From assembly GCF_016239305.1 (NCBI RefSeq), contig NZ_JAEHOQ010000022.1:19192-83191 (forward strand): a DNA stretch of 64,000 nucleotides. The letters run 5' to 3'. The translations under genes were made by a program, and so were the position numbers. The stretch's first letter is position 1; every line of letters starts with the position of its first letter. The stretch comes from Proteus vulgaris. GTDB lineage: Bacteria; Pseudomonadota; Gammaproteobacteria; Enterobacterales; Enterobacteriaceae. Positions 11,633-22,610 of this stretch are shown one piece after another. The notes beneath the pieces were generated by a model that saw only the letters and a list, made by a program, of their open reading frames with translations, made no database searches and was not told the origin of the DNA.

Positions 11633-11665
11633 AAAGACCCAGGATTATTCTGGGTCTTTTATTTT
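11633..11665 (+). terminator. Intrinsic terminator after fabF
   Basis: AAAGACCCA / TGGGTCTTT form a 9-bp stem, followed by TATTTTGT. Confidence 0.85.
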
Positions 11666-11734
11666 GTCCTTTTACTGCCAGTTGTTTTATCATGTACAGA
11701 TTGATATCAATAACATAGATGTAGGGTGTGTTTG

Positions 11735-12562
11735 ATGTATTGGGTAAATGGACAACAGCAACAAAATGTAGATGCAAGTGACCGAGCGATACAGTTTGGC
11801 GATGGCTGTTTTACTACGCTCGCAATGGAGCAGGGCAAGCCTTCCATGCTATCTGCACACCTCAATCGTTTAAAACAAGGCTGTGAGGCTCTTTTTCTAC
11901 CTCATCCAAATTGGTCTGATTTGAAAAAACACATTATAGATATCTCTTCTAGTACTCAAGAGAAAAGTGTTATTAAAATTATCATCAGTCGCGGTTATGG
12001 TGGCCGTGGTTATTCTTCAAATGGATTTATTACACCAACAGTTATAACGTCATTATCATCTTATCCTGCCCATTATTTCCACCAGCAAAGTGAAGGCATA
12101 TCACTTGCCGTCAGCCCTGTTACTTTAGGAAAAAATCCACAATTGGCAGGAATTAAACATCTAAATCGTTTGGAGCAGGTTCTTATTAAGCATCATTTAG
12201 AAAAAACAGATTTTGATGATGTTTTAGTGTGTGATAATGAAGGATATTTAGTTGAAGCAAATGCGGCAAATCTTTTTTGGCGCAAAGGGAATACACTTTT
12301 CACACCGGATCTGACGGATTCCGGTGTAAATGGCATTATGCGTCAATCAATTATTCAATTAGCGCAAAAATTGAATTGGAAAATGGATATTGTGAGAGAG
12401 AAGCCGGAAACGCTTTATCAAGCAGATGAAGTTTGGTTAACAAATAGCTTAATGCCAGTACTTCCTGTTTCATGTATCACTTTCTCGAATGATAAGTGCT
12501 ACCAGTATTCAAGTAGAGAGTATTATCATGTTGTTTTACAACACAGTTTGTCACTTAAATAG
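11735..12562 (+). CDS. pabC: Aminodeoxychorismate lyase
   Basis: PLP-dependent enzyme that releases 4-aminobenzoate for folate synthesis. The ATG at 11735 has a TAGGG 8 bases upstream and gives MYWVNGQQQQNVDASDRAIQ, matching the family start; an in-frame GTG at 11726 is less likely. The PLP Lys is in GIKHLNRLEQ (about residue 140), and EANAANLFW is a fold-type IV hallmark. It lies next to mltG and tmk as in E. coli. Confidence 0.93.
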   Translation: MYWVNGQQQQNVDASDRAIQFGDGCFTTLAMEQGKPSMLSAHLNRLKQGCEALFLPHPNWSDLKKHIIDISSSTQEKSVIKIIISRGYGGRGYSSNGFITPTVITSLSSYPAHYFHQQSEGISLAVSPVTLGKNPQLAGIKHLNRLEQVLIKHHLEKTDFDDVLVCDNEGYLVEANAANLFWRKGNTLFTPDLTDSGVNGIMRQSIIQLAQKLNWKMDIVREKPETLYQADEVWLTNSLMPVLPVSCITFSNDKCYQYSSREYYHVVLQHSLSLK

Positions 12563-12579
12563 AATTTGATGAGTTATAA

Positions 12580-13602
12580 ATGAAGATAAAAAAAATAGTA
12601 TGGATAGTTTTTTTTGCCTTATTAATTAGCATCGGTGCAATTGCGTTGTATATGATGCAACATATTCGTGGATTAGAAGAAAATATTGTTGTAAAGCAAG
12701 ATGAAATGCTACTCACAGTGCCAGCAGGAACAGGGCGCGTAGCCATGGAACAACTGTTAATAAAAAATAATTTACTTAACGAAGGCGATTATTTTCAAAT
12801 TTTGCTAAAAGTAAAACCAGAGCTTAGCCAATTTAAAGCAGGTACATATCGTTTAACAAAAGGTATGTCTTTACGCGATGTTTTATTATTGATTAAAAGC
12901 GGTAAAGAGGCTCAATTTACGATCCGTTTTATTGAAGGTAGCCGTTTACAAGATTGGCAATCTATTTTTGAACAAGCCCCCAAACTTACGACTATCGCAC
13001 ACACAATGGATAGCGATAAATTACGCGAAGAAATAGGGATAAAACCTGAAATTGCTAATCTAGAAGGTTGGTTTGCACCAGATACATACCATTACACGGC
13101 AGGTACGACAGATGTCGCAATTTTAAAGCGTGCCTACCAACAAATGGAAAAAACATTAGAAGAAGAGTGGATTAAACGCGATAGTGACCTACCGTATAAA
13201 TCGGCTTATGAAATGCTTATCATGGCATCAATTATTGAAAAAGAGACGGGTATTGATGCTGAAAGAACAAAGGTCGCGTCTGTATTTATTAATCGATTAA
13301 AAACAAATATGCGATTACAGACCGATCCTACCGTAATTTATGGCTTAGGTGATAAATACAGAGGTACGATTTATCGCAGTGATTTAAATGGTTATACCCC
13401 TTATAACACGTATCAAATTGATGGATTGCCACCAACACCTATTGCGATGCCTGGTGTTGCTTCAATCAGAGCTGCCGCACATCCAGCGGATACGCGTTAT
13501 CTCTATTTTGTTGCAGATGGAACGGGTGGTCATAAATTTTCAACCACACTTAATGAACATAATAAAGCCGTCGCACAATATCGACGCTTACAACAAAGAT
13601 AA
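12580..13602 (+). CDS. mltG: Endolytic murein transglycosylase MltG
   Basis: Inner-membrane lytic transglycosylase that ends glycan strand growth. It has one N-terminal membrane segment (residues about 5-24), a LysM-like region, and the YceG catalytic domain with ASIIEKETG (catalytic Glu) and [10 protein letters not shown]. 340 residues. Two bases separate it from tmk. Confidence 0.94.
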   Translation: MKIKKIVWIVFFALLISIGAIALYMMQHIRGLEENIVVKQDEMLLTVPAGTGRVAMEQLLIKNNLLNEGDYFQILLKVKPELSQFKAGTYRLTKGMSLRDVLLLIKSGKEAQFTIRFIEGSRLQDWQSIFEQAPKLTTIAHTMDSDKLREEIGIKPEIANLEGWFAPDTYHYTAGTTDVAILKRAYQQMEKTLEEEWIKRDSDLPYKSAYEMLIMASIIEKETGIDAERTKVASVFINRLKTNMRLQTDPTVIYGLGDKYRGTIYRSDLNGYTPYNTYQIDGLPPTPIAMPGVASIRAAAHPADTRYLYFVADGTGGHKFSTTLNEHNKAVAQYRRLQQR

Positions 13603-13604
13603 TT

Positions 13605-14252
13605 ATGAACAACAGTAAATTTATTGTAATTGAAGGATTAGAAGGTGCTGGAAAAACCAGTGCAATTCAAACCGTTATTAATACGTTAAAAGAAAAAAAT
13701 ATCACCAATTTAGCATTTACCCGTGAACCGGGAGGCACCCCACTTGCCGAAAAATTACGAGAGCTTATTAAACAAGGCATTGAGGGTGAGAAAGTTACTG
13801 ATAAAGCGGAGCTGTTAATGCTATATGCAGCACGTGTTCAGCTTGTTGAGAACGTGATAAAACCAGCGTTAGCTGAAGGTAAATGGGTGATTGGTGATAG
13901 ACACGATCTCTCTTCACAAGCCTATCAAGGCGGTGGACGTGGTTTAGATAAAGATCTTATGCTGTCACTTCGCAATACGGTTCTTGGTGATTTTCGTCCA
14001 GATTTAACGTTATATCTTGATTTAGATCCAGCTATAGGGCTTGCAAGAGCACGAGCTAGAGGTGAATTAGACCGAATTGAAAAAGAGTCAATGGATTTCT
14101 TTTATCGCACTCGTGAACGCTATCAGGTATTAACCCAAGGTGATGACTCTATTATTACAATAGATGCATCTCAAACTATCGATAAAGTTCAAGCGGATAT
14201 TCGTCAATCACTCATTACATGGTTAGTCCAGCAGGAAAATAAAGCATTATGA
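13605..14252 (+). CDS. tmk: Thymidylate kinase
   Basis: Phosphorylates dTMP to dTDP. The P-loop [11 protein letters not shown] (about residues 9-19), the DR(H/Y) motif in [19 protein letters not shown] and the LID-region arginines ([13 protein letters not shown]) are in place. 215 residues. Its stop overlaps the holB start (ATGA), implying coupled translation. Confidence 0.96.
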   Translation: MNNSKFIVIEGLEGAGKTSAIQTVINTLKEKNITNLAFTREPGGTPLAEKLRELIKQGIEGEKVTDKAELLMLYAARVQLVENVIKPALAEGKWVIGDRHDLSSQAYQGGGRGLDKDLMLSLRNTVLGDFRPDLTLYLDLDPAIGLARARARGELDRIEKESMDFFYRTRERYQVLTQGDDSIITIDASQTIDKVQADIRQSLITWLVQQENKAL

Positions 14253-15232
14253 ATTGGTATCCTTGGCTAAATCAGGCATATCGGCAACTTATTAGCATGT
14301 ATCAAGAAGGGCGTGGCCATCATGCTTTGCTTTTACATGCGACAGAAGGAATGGGAGCAGATGCTCTCTCTTATGGATTAAGTCGTTGGTTAATGTGTCA
14401 GAATAAACAGGGATTAAAAAGCTGTAATGAATGCCACAGTTGTCGCTTGATGCTTGCCGAAACACACCCTGATTGGCACCTTTTGCAGAATGAAAAGGGC
14501 AAAACATCTATTGGTGTAGAAACCGTTAGAAAAGTGACAGAAAAACTGGAACAACATGCCCAGCAAAGCGGTGCAAGAGTCGTTTGGATAAAAGAGGTTG
14601 AAGCTTTAACTGAGGCTGCGGCAAATGCATTGCTCAAAACGTTAGAAGAGCCACCTAAAAATACGTATTTTTTACTTAATTGCCAGCAGCCCGAAGTTTT
14701 ATTAGCCACATTGCGTAGCCGTTGTTTTTATTACCATTTAGCTACGCCTGATCACCAGTATGCTACACACTGGATACAACAGCAGTTGCCGAATGTTCCT
14801 TACGCTAATAGTGTAACTGCGTTAAATTTATCGCAGAATGCACCAATAGCGGCGCTCTCATTACTGAAAGATGAATGGCAAGAAAGAGAACTTTTTTGCC
14901 AAGCGTTATATTCAAGTTTACAACAACGTGATTTATTTGGGTTTCTTCCACAACTAAATCAAGATAATGTAGATCGTCGTTTGTATTGGTTGTTATCGCT
15001 TTTACTCGATGCATTAAAGTATCAAACAAATGCGCAAGCTTATTGTATCAACCAAGATCAACAACCTTTAATTATGGCGTTATCACAATTGCCTTCAAAT
15101 ATTGTGTTAGCCATTATTGATGGATGGAAACAGTGTCGTTATCAGCTAATGACCATTCCAGCCTTAAATAAAGAATTATTACTGGCAGAACAGCTGCTAG
15201 ATTGGGAAAGTCAGTTAGTAACACAACATTAA
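14249..15232 (+). CDS. holB: DNA polymerase III delta' subunit
   Basis: Clamp-loader subunit. It has an AAA+-like fold with the four-Cys zinc module (LMCQ ... [10 protein letters not shown], about residues 50-66) and the SRC motif in [11 protein letters not shown]. The nucleotide-binding P-loop is degenerate, as is normal for delta'. 327 residues. Confidence 0.93.
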   Translation: MNWYPWLNQAYRQLISMYQEGRGHHALLLHATEGMGADALSYGLSRWLMCQNKQGLKSCNECHSCRLMLAETHPDWHLLQNEKGKTSIGVETVRKVTEKLEQHAQQSGARVVWIKEVEALTEAAANALLKTLEEPPKNTYFLLNCQQPEVLLATLRSRCFYYHLATPDHQYATHWIQQQLPNVPYANSVTALNLSQNAPIAALSLLKDEWQERELFCQALYSSLQQRDLFGFLPQLNQDNVDRRLYWLLSLLLDALKYQTNAQAYCINQDQQPLIMALSQLPSNIVLAIIDGWKQCRYQLMTIPALNKELLLAEQLLDWESQLVTQH

Positions 15233-15310
15233 TTAGCAACATAAAATTAATTGTGATTTAGCTGTAATAAAAAATACCTATAAGCCATACCAGATAAATG
15301 AGAGTACGTT

Positions 15311-16096
15311 ATGTTTTTAGTTGATTCACACTGCCATCTCGACAGCTTAGATTATGAAAAACTACATGAAAATATTGATGATGTTGTCGAAAAAGCACAG
15401 CAGCGTGATGTTCAATATATGTTAGCTGTAGCAACAACATTGCCGGGTTTCAAAAATATGCGTGAACTTATCGGCAAACGTGAAAATATTGCATTCTCTT
15501 GTGGTATTCATCCCTTGAATTTAGACGAAGGCTACGACGTTGAAGAATTAGCGCGCTTAGCTGCTACGCCTGATGTTGTGGCTTTAGGTGAAACAGGACT
15601 AGATTACTATTACCAACAAGAAAATGCGACATTACAACGTGAAATTTTCCGTGAACATATCCGTATTGGCCGACAAGTTAACAAACCTATTATCGTACAT
15701 ACACGTAGCGCACGCGAAGATACGTTATCGATTTTAAAAGAGGAGAAAGTGCAAGATTGTGGTGGTGTATTGCATTGCTTTACAGAGGATAAAGAAACGG
15801 CAACAGCATTACTCGATCTTGGAATGTATATCTCTTTTTCTGGTATTGTAACATTTAGAAATGCGGAACAAATTAGAGAGGCTGCACGTATTGTTCCTCT
15901 TGATAGAATTTTAGTTGAAACAGATTCCCCATATTTAGCGCCAGTTCCTCATCGCGGCAAAGAAAATCAACCTGCTTATGTTCGTGATGTTGCGGAGTAT
16001 ATGGCTGTATTAAAAGGGGTGAGTGTTGAAGAGTTAGCACAACAAACAACGCGCAATTTTGCTAAGCTCTTTCATATTCAAAACTTACCTGCTTAA
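15311..16096 (+). CDS. ycfH: TatD-family metal-dependent hydrolase YcfH
   Basis: TatD-type DNase/hydrolase. Metal ligands are visible: the HCHLD motif near the N-terminus, GETGLDYYY, VHTRSA, LHCFTE and ETDSPYLAP. 261 residues. In E. coli ptsG and fhuE follow this gene; here hinT follows directly, a lineage difference in the segment. Confidence 0.93.
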   Translation: MFLVDSHCHLDSLDYEKLHENIDDVVEKAQQRDVQYMLAVATTLPGFKNMRELIGKRENIAFSCGIHPLNLDEGYDVEELARLAATPDVVALGETGLDYYYQQENATLQREIFREHIRIGRQVNKPIIVHTRSAREDTLSILKEEKVQDCGGVLHCFTEDKETATALLDLGMYISFSGIVTFRNAEQIREAARIVPLDRILVETDSPYLAPVPHRGKENQPAYVRDVAEYMAVLKGVSVEELAQQTTRNFAKLFHIQNLPA

Positions 16097-16138
16097 TTGA
16101 ATTAATCAGAAATTAAAATAAATAATAAGGTGATGGAA

Positions 16139-16489
16139 ATGGCAGAAGAAACAATTTTCAGTAAAATTATTCGTGGTGAAATACCGGCTAACATTGTTTT
16201 TCAGGATGATAAAGTCACTGCATTTCGTGATATTTCGCCACAAGCGCCTACGCATATTTTGATTATTCCTAATAAACTTATTCCTACGGTAAATGATGTT
16301 ACTGTTGAAGATGAACAAGTGTTAGAACACCTGTTTGTTGTTGCTGCTAAAATTGCTCAACAAGAAGGTATTGCTGAAGATGGTTATCGCCTAGTGATGA
16401 ACTGTAATAAACATGGCGGACAAGAAGTTTTCCATATTCACATGCATTTATTGGGTGGAAAACCATTAGGGCCATTATTAAGCCAATAA
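16139..16489 (+). CDS. hinT: Purine nucleoside phosphoramidase HinT
   Basis: HIT-family hydrolase of adenosine phosphoramidates. The ATG at 16139 has AAGG 8 bases upstream and gives [20 protein letters not shown]; upstream starts at 16130 or 16133 would add two or three residues. The histidine triad is [10 protein letters not shown]. 116 residues. Confidence 0.94.
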   Translation: MAEETIFSKIIRGEIPANIVFQDDKVTAFRDISPQAPTHILIIPNKLIPTVNDVTVEDEQVLEHLFVVAAKIAQQEGIAEDGYRLVMNCNKHGGQEVFHIHMHLLGGKPLGPLLSQ

Positions 16490-16528
16490 TCGGTATGATG
16501 CTAAAAGCGAGATGACAGGAAGTAATAC

Positions 16529-16930
16529 ATGATAAGACAAGGTAAGGTTATTTACTCATTACTTATCGCTATGTGTATGACGACATTGCTCTCTGGGTGT
16601 TTATCATCTCATTCAGATAATAAACTCTATTTTAATCGTCAACAGGCCATTATTATGGAGCCATCGGTCTTAGCTGTGGGAGTTGTGGCGGGACAACCGG
16701 CCCTTGAACACCATACTAACGGCACAAGAGCGACAGTTATGTTGTCAAATACACAATCTTACCCTGTTTCAATTCGCTATCGCTTTTACTGGTATAACGA
16801 ACAAGGGCTTGAAGTATCTCCTGCAGGACATGTAAATGATGTGACTATTCTTGGTGATGGAGATACTGAAATTAGCGCTGATGTTCCAGATAAAACCATT
16901 AGTTATGTCAGAGTTTATCTTTTTACTTAG
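16529..16930 (+). CDS. ycfL: YcfL-type lipoprotein (DUF1425)
   Basis: 133 residues with a signal peptide and lipobox LLSGC. The mature part has the DUF1425 pattern (RATVMLSNTQ, IRYRFYWYNEQGLEV). Its function is unknown; it lies directly upstream of lpoB, as in E. coli, hinting at envelope work. Confidence 0.85.
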   Translation: MIRQGKVIYSLLIAMCMTTLLSGCLSSHSDNKLYFNRQQAIIMEPSVLAVGVVAGQPALEHHTNGTRATVMLSNTQSYPVSIRYRFYWYNEQGLEVSPAGHVNDVTILGDGDTEISADVPDKTISYVRVYLFT

Positions 16931-16947
16931 GATAAGGTAACGCGAGT

Positions 16948-17529
16948 ATGAAAAGACTTCTATTTGTGGCGATGTCTGTATTTTTATTAGCAGGTTGTCC
17001 GTCTATGTTGCCACAACAACCGCCTGTACCTGTAGAGCCGGTTACACCCACAGAGCCGGTTGAACAACCTAAACCCATAGAGCCACCGATTGAAGTAGTG
17101 CCAACACCCCCTAAAATTACTAGTATTAATTGGAATAATGTAGTCACACCTTTAATTAGAGAGATGGCGGTCACTGACGATTTAGAAACGGGTAAGCTAA
17201 TTGTTATTGATAATGTCAAAAACAACTCGGGTGGAAATATCCAAGCAGTAAATGCAACCAATACAATTATAGAATCAGTTAATAGTATTAGTGCACTGCA
17301 AACTGTACCTTACGCACAAATGATGTCAGCACGAAAAGCACTCGGCTTATCAGGAGAAGACAGTTTAGGTCTTCGTAGTGCAGCTATTGGATTAGCGCGT
17401 CATTTAAAAGCAGATTATATTTTATTCTCAACTGTTGATGGCAAAAAAGATAACCGTGTTATTAGTATGCAATTAATGTCGGTTTCTTCTGGCGAAATTC
17501 TTTGGAATGGACGCAATAAGGTTGAGTGA
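16948..17529 (+). CDS. lpoB: Outer-membrane activator of PBP1B, LpoB
   Basis: Outer-membrane lipoprotein that reaches through the murein to stimulate PBP1B. Lipobox LLAGC, then a Pro/Glu/Thr-rich linker (about residues 25-55, PVEPVTPTEPVEQPKPIEPP) that is the flexible spacer, then the globular domain (ARKALGLSGEDSLGLRSAAI). 193 residues. Its end overlaps the next gene. Confidence 0.93.
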   Translation: MKRLLFVAMSVFLLAGCPSMLPQQPPVPVEPVTPTEPVEQPKPIEPPIEVVPTPPKITSINWNNVVTPLIREMAVTDDLETGKLIVIDNVKNNSGGNIQAVNATNTIIESVNSISALQTVPYAQMMSARKALGLSGEDSLGLRSAAIGLARHLKADYILFSTVDGKKDNRVISMQLMSVSSGEILWNGRNKVE

Positions 17530-18406
17530 TCGGTATGGCTCAAGTTTACTTAATGCCTTGCAAACCCTTTTTCCTGCAACGGCATTAAGTAAATGGAGGA
17601 TAACAGCATTAACAGGATTAGGCGGTGGTTCTTTTCGTGTGCAATATGCTGATATTGATTGGATTGCTCGTTACTACGGAGATGAAAAAAAAGGACTTTA
17701 TGTACACGGAAGAAAAGAATATGCCATTTTAAAACAGCTGGCAGGTTTTGATTTGTCCCCTGAAGTTGCAACACGCTATGGAGAATGGTTTTTTCTTCAT
17801 TGGTTACCTGGTGAACATCTTACCCATCAATTACTTTTTAGCGCCTATTTAAAGCCATTAGCTGAAAAAATAGCAACGTTACATCAGCAAACACCATTTG
17901 GTTTCCCTCTTAATTTAAACCATGAGTTATCCCTTTATTGGCAACGGATCGATAGAAAACGGTTATCTGCTAAATGGTTACGATTACAACAACATTTTTT
18001 ACGTCAACCTCAACGAAATCTCATAAAATACGCGCCAGCTCACATGGATTTGCACGTTGAGAATATTCTTCTTAGTGATTCAGGTATAAAATTTATTGAT
18101 TGGGAATATGCAGCAGATATTGATACGGCTGATTCATTAATGACGTTCTTTGCCACAAATCAATTAGATGAAACGCAAAAAACGACATTTTTGGATTATT
18201 ATTGTTCGTATCATTATCATTATACAGAGCAAAAAGAGGTTTGCTCTTATTCTGTCAGAGAATTAAGAAGGTGTATTCTTTCAAGAGAACCATTCATTTT
18301 TTATATGATGCTAATGTGGTATGAAGTCCGTTGGCAACAAACAAAAGATGGATCATTTTTAATAATGTCTGAACCTTTACGTCGTTATTTTAGTCTGACG
18401 AATTAA
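17507..18406 (+). CDS. thiK: Thiamine kinase ThiK
   Basis: APH-fold kinase that makes thiamine monophosphate in salvage. The catalytic loop [11 protein letters not shown] and the metal-binding KFIDWEYA are in the last third. 299 residues from the ATG at 17507, which lies 23 bases inside lpoB; internal starts (for example TTG 17522) cannot be excluded. Same neighbours as E. coli ycfN. Confidence 0.88.
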   Translation: MDAIRLSDRYGSSLLNALQTLFPATALSKWRITALTGLGGGSFRVQYADIDWIARYYGDEKKGLYVHGRKEYAILKQLAGFDLSPEVATRYGEWFFLHWLPGEHLTHQLLFSAYLKPLAEKIATLHQQTPFGFPLNLNHELSLYWQRIDRKRLSAKWLRLQQHFLRQPQRNLIKYAPAHMDLHVENILLSDSGIKFIDWEYAADIDTADSLMTFFATNQLDETQKTTFLDYYCSYHYHYTEQKEVCSYSVRELRRCILSREPFIFYMMLMWYEVRWQQTKDGSFLIMSEPLRRYFSLTN

Positions 18407-18444
18407 AGACATTATCTTGTCACAATTACAAAGAGAGGAATGTT

Positions 18445-19464
18445 ATGGGTCCAGTAATGCTTGATGTTGAAGGATATGAACTCGATAGTGAAGAGCGTGA
18501 AATTTTAAAGCATCCTCTTGTCGGTGGATTAATCCTTTTTACCCGCAACTTCCACGATGCTGAACAATTAAATGAATTAGTTCGTCAAATTCGTGACGCA
18601 TCTCATGAACGCCTTGTGATTGCCGTTGACCAAGAAGGTGGGCGGGTACAACGATTCCGAGATGGTTTTACACGGATACCAGCGGCACAATCCTATGCAG
18701 CATTAAATGAAAGCTATCAAGCTAGCCATTTAGCACAAGAAGCAGGATGGTTAATGGCATCAGAAATGATTGCTATGGATATTGATATCAGTTTTGCGCC
18801 TGTTCTCGATTTAGGTCATAACTGTATTGCGATTGGTGAGCGCTCTTTCCATGACTCTCCTGAGATTGCGATGACAATGGCAGAAAGCTTTATTAAAGGC
18901 ATGCGTTCAGCGGGCATGAAATCAACAGGTAAACACTTTCCAGGACATGGTGCAGTAAGAGCTGATTCTCACAAAGAAACTCCTCGTGACGATCGCTCTT
19001 TAAATGATATTCGCCAACGTGATATGTCAATTTTTAAAGATTTTATTCAGCGTCAATTGTTAGATGCAATTATGCCAGCCCATGTTATCTATTCTCAGGT
19101 TGATGATCGCCCAGCAAGTGGCTCATCCTACTGGTTGAAATCAATTCTACGAGAACAACTTGGCTTCCAAGGTGTTATTTTCTCTGATGATTTATCCATG
19201 GAAGGTGCTGCTATTATGGGGAGTTACGCAGAAAGAGCACAGCGATCCCTTGATGCGGGGTGTGATATGCTTTTAGTGTGTAATAACCGAAAAGGGGCTG
19301 TGAGTGTGTTAGATAACCTGTCCTCAGTCAAAGCAGAACGTATTTCCACATTGTACCATCACCGTGGTCGTTACACATTGAGTGAGCTACAAACTTCTGA
19401 TCGCTGGAAAAAAGCGAATCAGTTGCTGACCCAATTACAGGAGCAATGGCAGGAGCGCGCATGA
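18445..19464 (+). CDS. nagZ: Beta-N-acetylglucosaminidase NagZ
   Basis: Cytoplasmic GH3 enzyme of murein recycling that removes GlcNAc from anhydro-muropeptides; it therefore influences AmpC-type beta-lactamase induction where ampC is present. The GH3 signature [14 protein letters not shown] with the His/Asp catalytic pair and [10 protein letters not shown] (nucleophile Asp) are intact. 339 residues. ycfP overlaps its stop. Confidence 0.95.
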   Translation: MGPVMLDVEGYELDSEEREILKHPLVGGLILFTRNFHDAEQLNELVRQIRDASHERLVIAVDQEGGRVQRFRDGFTRIPAAQSYAALNESYQASHLAQEAGWLMASEMIAMDIDISFAPVLDLGHNCIAIGERSFHDSPEIAMTMAESFIKGMRSAGMKSTGKHFPGHGAVRADSHKETPRDDRSLNDIRQRDMSIFKDFIQRQLLDAIMPAHVIYSQVDDRPASGSSYWLKSILREQLGFQGVIFSDDLSMEGAAIMGSYAERAQRSLDAGCDMLLVCNNRKGAVSVLDNLSSVKAERISTLYHHRGRYTLSELQTSDRWKKANQLLTQLQEQWQERA

Positions 19465-20006
19465 TTATATATTTACATGGTTTTGATTCCACAAGTCCTG
19501 GAAATCATGAGAAGGTTTTACAGCTACAGTTTATTGATCCTGACGTTCGTTTTTTAAGTTACAGTACCTTGCATCCTCGTCATGATATGCAACATTTACT
19601 GAAAGAAACGGATAAAGTGATTAAATCCACTAAAGAGCCCGTATTAATTTGCGGTGTTGGGTTAGGGGGATATTGGGCAGAGCGTATTGGTTTCTTATGT
19701 AATATTCGTCAGGTAATGATTAACCCTAATCTTTTTCCTTATGAAAATATGGTTGATAAGATAGACAGGCCTGAAGAATATCTAGATATCGCAACGAAAT
19801 GTATTAAAGATTTTCGTTCTAAAAATAAAGATAATGCTTTAGTGATTTTATCCCGCAATGATGAGATTTTAGATAACCAGCGTTCTGCTGATGAATTATC
19901 ACCTTATTATTCTGTGATTTGGGATGAAGTACAGACGCATAAATTCAAGAGTCTCTCTGAGCATCTATTTAAAATTAAAGCATTTAATAGCAAAATCTTA
20001 GATTAA
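19461..20006 (+). CDS. ycfP: YcfP-family alpha/beta-hydrolase-like protein
   Basis: UPF0227 family, function not settled. The ATG at 19461 overlaps the nagZ TGA and gives [32 protein letters not shown] is the nucleophile-elbow position, but the Ser of GxSxGG is replaced by Gly-Val-Gly-Leu-Gly-Gly, so classical serine hydrolase activity is doubtful. 181 residues. Confidence 0.88.
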   Translation: MIIYLHGFDSTSPGNHEKVLQLQFIDPDVRFLSYSTLHPRHDMQHLLKETDKVIKSTKEPVLICGVGLGGYWAERIGFLCNIRQVMINPNLFPYENMVDKIDRPEEYLDIATKCIKDFRSKNKDNALVILSRNDEILDNQRSADELSPYYSVIWDEVQTHKFKSLSEHLFKIKAFNSKILD

Positions 20007-20017
20007 GATTGTTTCTA

Positions 20018-20050
20018 AAAAATGGGTGGTTTTTCCATCCATTTTTATTT
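20018..20050 (+). terminator. Terminator after ycfP
   Basis: AAAAATGGGTGG pairs with CCATCCATTTTT (one G-U) around a T5 loop, then TATTTC. Confidence 0.75.
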
Positions 20051-20450
20051 CTACCCGCCTAAGGTTTTCATCTACTTCTTGTTTCCTTCGATTTTAGAAC
20101 GATTATTTTAAGATGAGACTTTCATCATCTAATGATACTGTTCTGTTTTATTACGCCAACTTCTCTTTCATTCTCTAACTCATTGTATTTATTTAAAAAT
20201 TCCGTTACTCACACCATTGAGGTGGTCGTTTTATCATCAATAAAAGGTTTGTTAACGTCGATTTCTTCAAAAAAGAGATATGAATATTCAACTATTTTTG
20301 ATATAAATCAACTTTGGTATGACCATCTTTCCAGTTAATTTGTTTAAGAACAAAAATAACAGCCGAAACGATTTAACTGTCGTTATATAAGTAGATTTCA
20401 CCAAGGCTATTTAAATAACAACAGTAAATATCTTTATGGAGTGACGTTAA
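20051..20450. promoter_or_regulatory. ndh upstream region with FNR-like site
   Basis: No convincing gene. At 20298-20311 lies TTGAT-ATAA-ATCAA, a perfect match to the FNR consensus TTGATnnnnATCAA, about 140 bases before the ndh start. In E. coli FNR represses ndh without oxygen, so the same control is likely. A TATA-rich stretch near 20385-20395 may be the -10 region. Confidence 0.7.
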
Positions 20451-21758
20451 ATGTCATTAAAAAAAATTGTTATTGTCGGTGGTGGCGCTGGTGGCTTGGA
20501 ACTTGCGACAAAATTAGGCAATAAATTAGGCCGCAGCAAAAAAGCAGAAATTACCTTAGTTGATCGTAATAATAGCCATTTATGGAAACCGTTATTACAT
20601 GAAGTAGCGACAGGCTCTTTAGACGATGGAGTTGATGCACTGAGCTATTTAGCTCATGGTTATAACCATCATTTCAACTTTCAATTAGGCTCGCTCATGG
20701 GGCTTGATCGCGAACAAAAAAATATTACATTAGCAGCTATCTATGATGAAGACCAAGAGTTGCTCGTCCCTGAACGCACGCTTGATTATGATATTTTAGT
20801 CATGGCATTAGGCAGTAAATCGAATGATTTTGGTACTCCGGGTATTAAAGAAAACTGTATTTTCTTAGATAGCCCGCAACAAGCCCATCGTTTTCATAAT
20901 GAAATGCTGAATTTATTCTTAAAATATTCAGCTGACGCTAATGCACAAGCTGAAGATCGCAAAGTGAATATCGCTATTGTTGGTGGTGGTGCAACGGGAG
21001 TTGAACTTTCTGCTGAATTACACAATGCAGTGCGCCAACTAAATAGTTATGGATTAAAAAAATTAGCCCCCTCCGCGTTAAATATCACTTTAGTTGAAGC
21101 AGGGGAGCGAATTCTTCCTGCATTACCAGTACGCATTTCGAGCGCAGCACATCATGAATTAACAAAATTAGGTGTGCGAGTCATGACCAAAACCATGGTC
21201 ACAAGTGCAGATGAAGGTGGATTAAACACTAAAGAAGGTGAGCATATTGATGCTGACTTAATGGTGTGGGCGGCCGGTATTAAAGCACCTGATTTTATGA
21301 AAGAGATTGCAGGTCTAGAAACAAATCGTATCAATCAATTAGTTGTTAAACCGACTTTGCAAACAACTTTAGATGAGTCTATTTTTGCTATCGGTGACTG
21401 TGCATCATGCCCTCGTAAAGAAGGTGGTTTTGTTCCGCCAAGAGCACAATCCGCACATCAAATGGCGAGTCGCTGTTACAGTAATATTATCGCAATGTTA
21501 AAAAACAAGCCGTTAAAAGATTATGTATTTACCGATCACGGTTCATTAGTTTCTCTTTCTAAATTCAGTACAGTCGGAAGTTTAATGGGCAATTTGATGA
21601 AAGGTGACATGATGATCGAAGGACGAATTGCTCGAATTGTTTACATCTCTTTATATCGAATGCACCAAATTGCATTACATGGTTATATCAAAACAGGACT
21701 TATGATGTTGGTTGGCTCTATCAACAGAGTGATCAGACCTAAGCTAAAACTTCATTAA
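20451..21758 (+). CDS. ndh: NADH dehydrogenase II
   Basis: Single-subunit non-proton-pumping NADH:ubiquinone oxidoreductase on the inner face of the membrane. Two dinucleotide folds are seen: [15 protein letters not shown] near residue 10 (FAD) and [15 protein letters not shown] near 180 (NADH). The FAIGDCA motif binds FAD. The amphipathic C-terminus attaches it to the membrane. 435 residues. RBS GGAGTGACGTTAA precedes the ATG. Confidence 0.96.
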   Translation: MSLKKIVIVGGGAGGLELATKLGNKLGRSKKAEITLVDRNNSHLWKPLLHEVATGSLDDGVDALSYLAHGYNHHFNFQLGSLMGLDREQKNITLAAIYDEDQELLVPERTLDYDILVMALGSKSNDFGTPGIKENCIFLDSPQQAHRFHNEMLNLFLKYSADANAQAEDRKVNIAIVGGGATGVELSAELHNAVRQLNSYGLKKLAPSALNITLVEAGERILPALPVRISSAAHHELTKLGVRVMTKTMVTSADEGGLNTKEGEHIDADLMVWAAGIKAPDFMKEIAGLETNRINQLVVKPTLQTTLDESIFAIGDCASCPRKEGGFVPPRAQSAHQMASRCYSNIIAMLKNKPLKDYVFTDHGSLVSLSKFSTVGSLMGNLMKGDMMIEGRIARIVYISLYRMHQIALHGYIKTGLMMLVGSINRVIRPKLKLH

Positions 21759-21802
21759 TTTATCTTTTGCTTTGCAGGTAAGACAAAAGTTATCTTTTTA
21801 AG

Positions 21803-21828
21803 CCCTCATATTATATGAGGGTTTTTTA
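21803..21828 (+). terminator. Terminator after ndh
   Basis: CCCTCATA / TATGAGGG with a 3-base loop followed by TTTTTTATC. Confidence 0.88.
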
Positions 21829-22610
21829 TCTATTTTTTCTTTCAAATTAAATAATTAAATGAGAATATCCAAATAAGATAAATAATATTAGCATAAATGA
21901 CTAGATGATTTATCTATTTATATCAAAAATAACCAATAACTCTAAAGCTCAATAAGACAATAGTAAATATAATTTTATCATTAAGATTAAATGAGTAATA
22001 TTATAGGTCGGATCTGTTTTGGTTATTATGCTAAATTATTTAAGATTTTTCTTAAATAAAAAATGATATTTAATTCATTAATTTATCAAATAAAATGTTA
22101 TGGTATTTCTCTAATCCGTATTATAAATATAATAAGTGAAAAGGGTTAAAGGTAAGTTTAACTTGTTATTTTTATTCAATTTTAATTGATTGAAATATTT
22201 TTATAAACCTTGGAGATAATTTTTAAAATATGAATTTAAAATGAAATGCCACATATTTCTAAGTAACAATTGTTAACCTCGTGTTATCATAATGATGTAT
22301 TATAAATAGTATAACGGTTTCAATTTTTTCAGAAAAATAAATTAAGATCACTCTTAATATAATAGATAAATCCTAAAAAAGTGGTGGTATTTATTTAATT
22401 AGGTAATTAAAACAGAAATAAGTGGTGTATTTAACATGTCATAAATACGTGGTTTGCTTATTATGTTAATCAGCATGGATGTTGAATTAAGCTATCAGAT
22501 AGAGAATTCATTTATTGAATACTAAATATATTAGCCAGTTATCGTAAAACAGTGGCTTTGTATTGCACATCTGTAGCAATTAAGGATAAAACAAATAAAA
22601 AGGGGTAAAA
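21829..22610. promoter_or_regulatory. Long AT-rich region upstream of umoD
   Basis: About 780 bases with very high AT and no reading frame worth calling on either strand. It is probably the regulatory region of umoD; its composition would suit H-NS-type silencing, which is inference. The umoD RBS AAGGGG is at its right end. Confidence 0.5.

Noticed and set aside
20132..20338. 68-codon frame upstream of ndh
   Set aside because: No ribosome site, no family features, and it covers the FNR-like site of the ndh control region.
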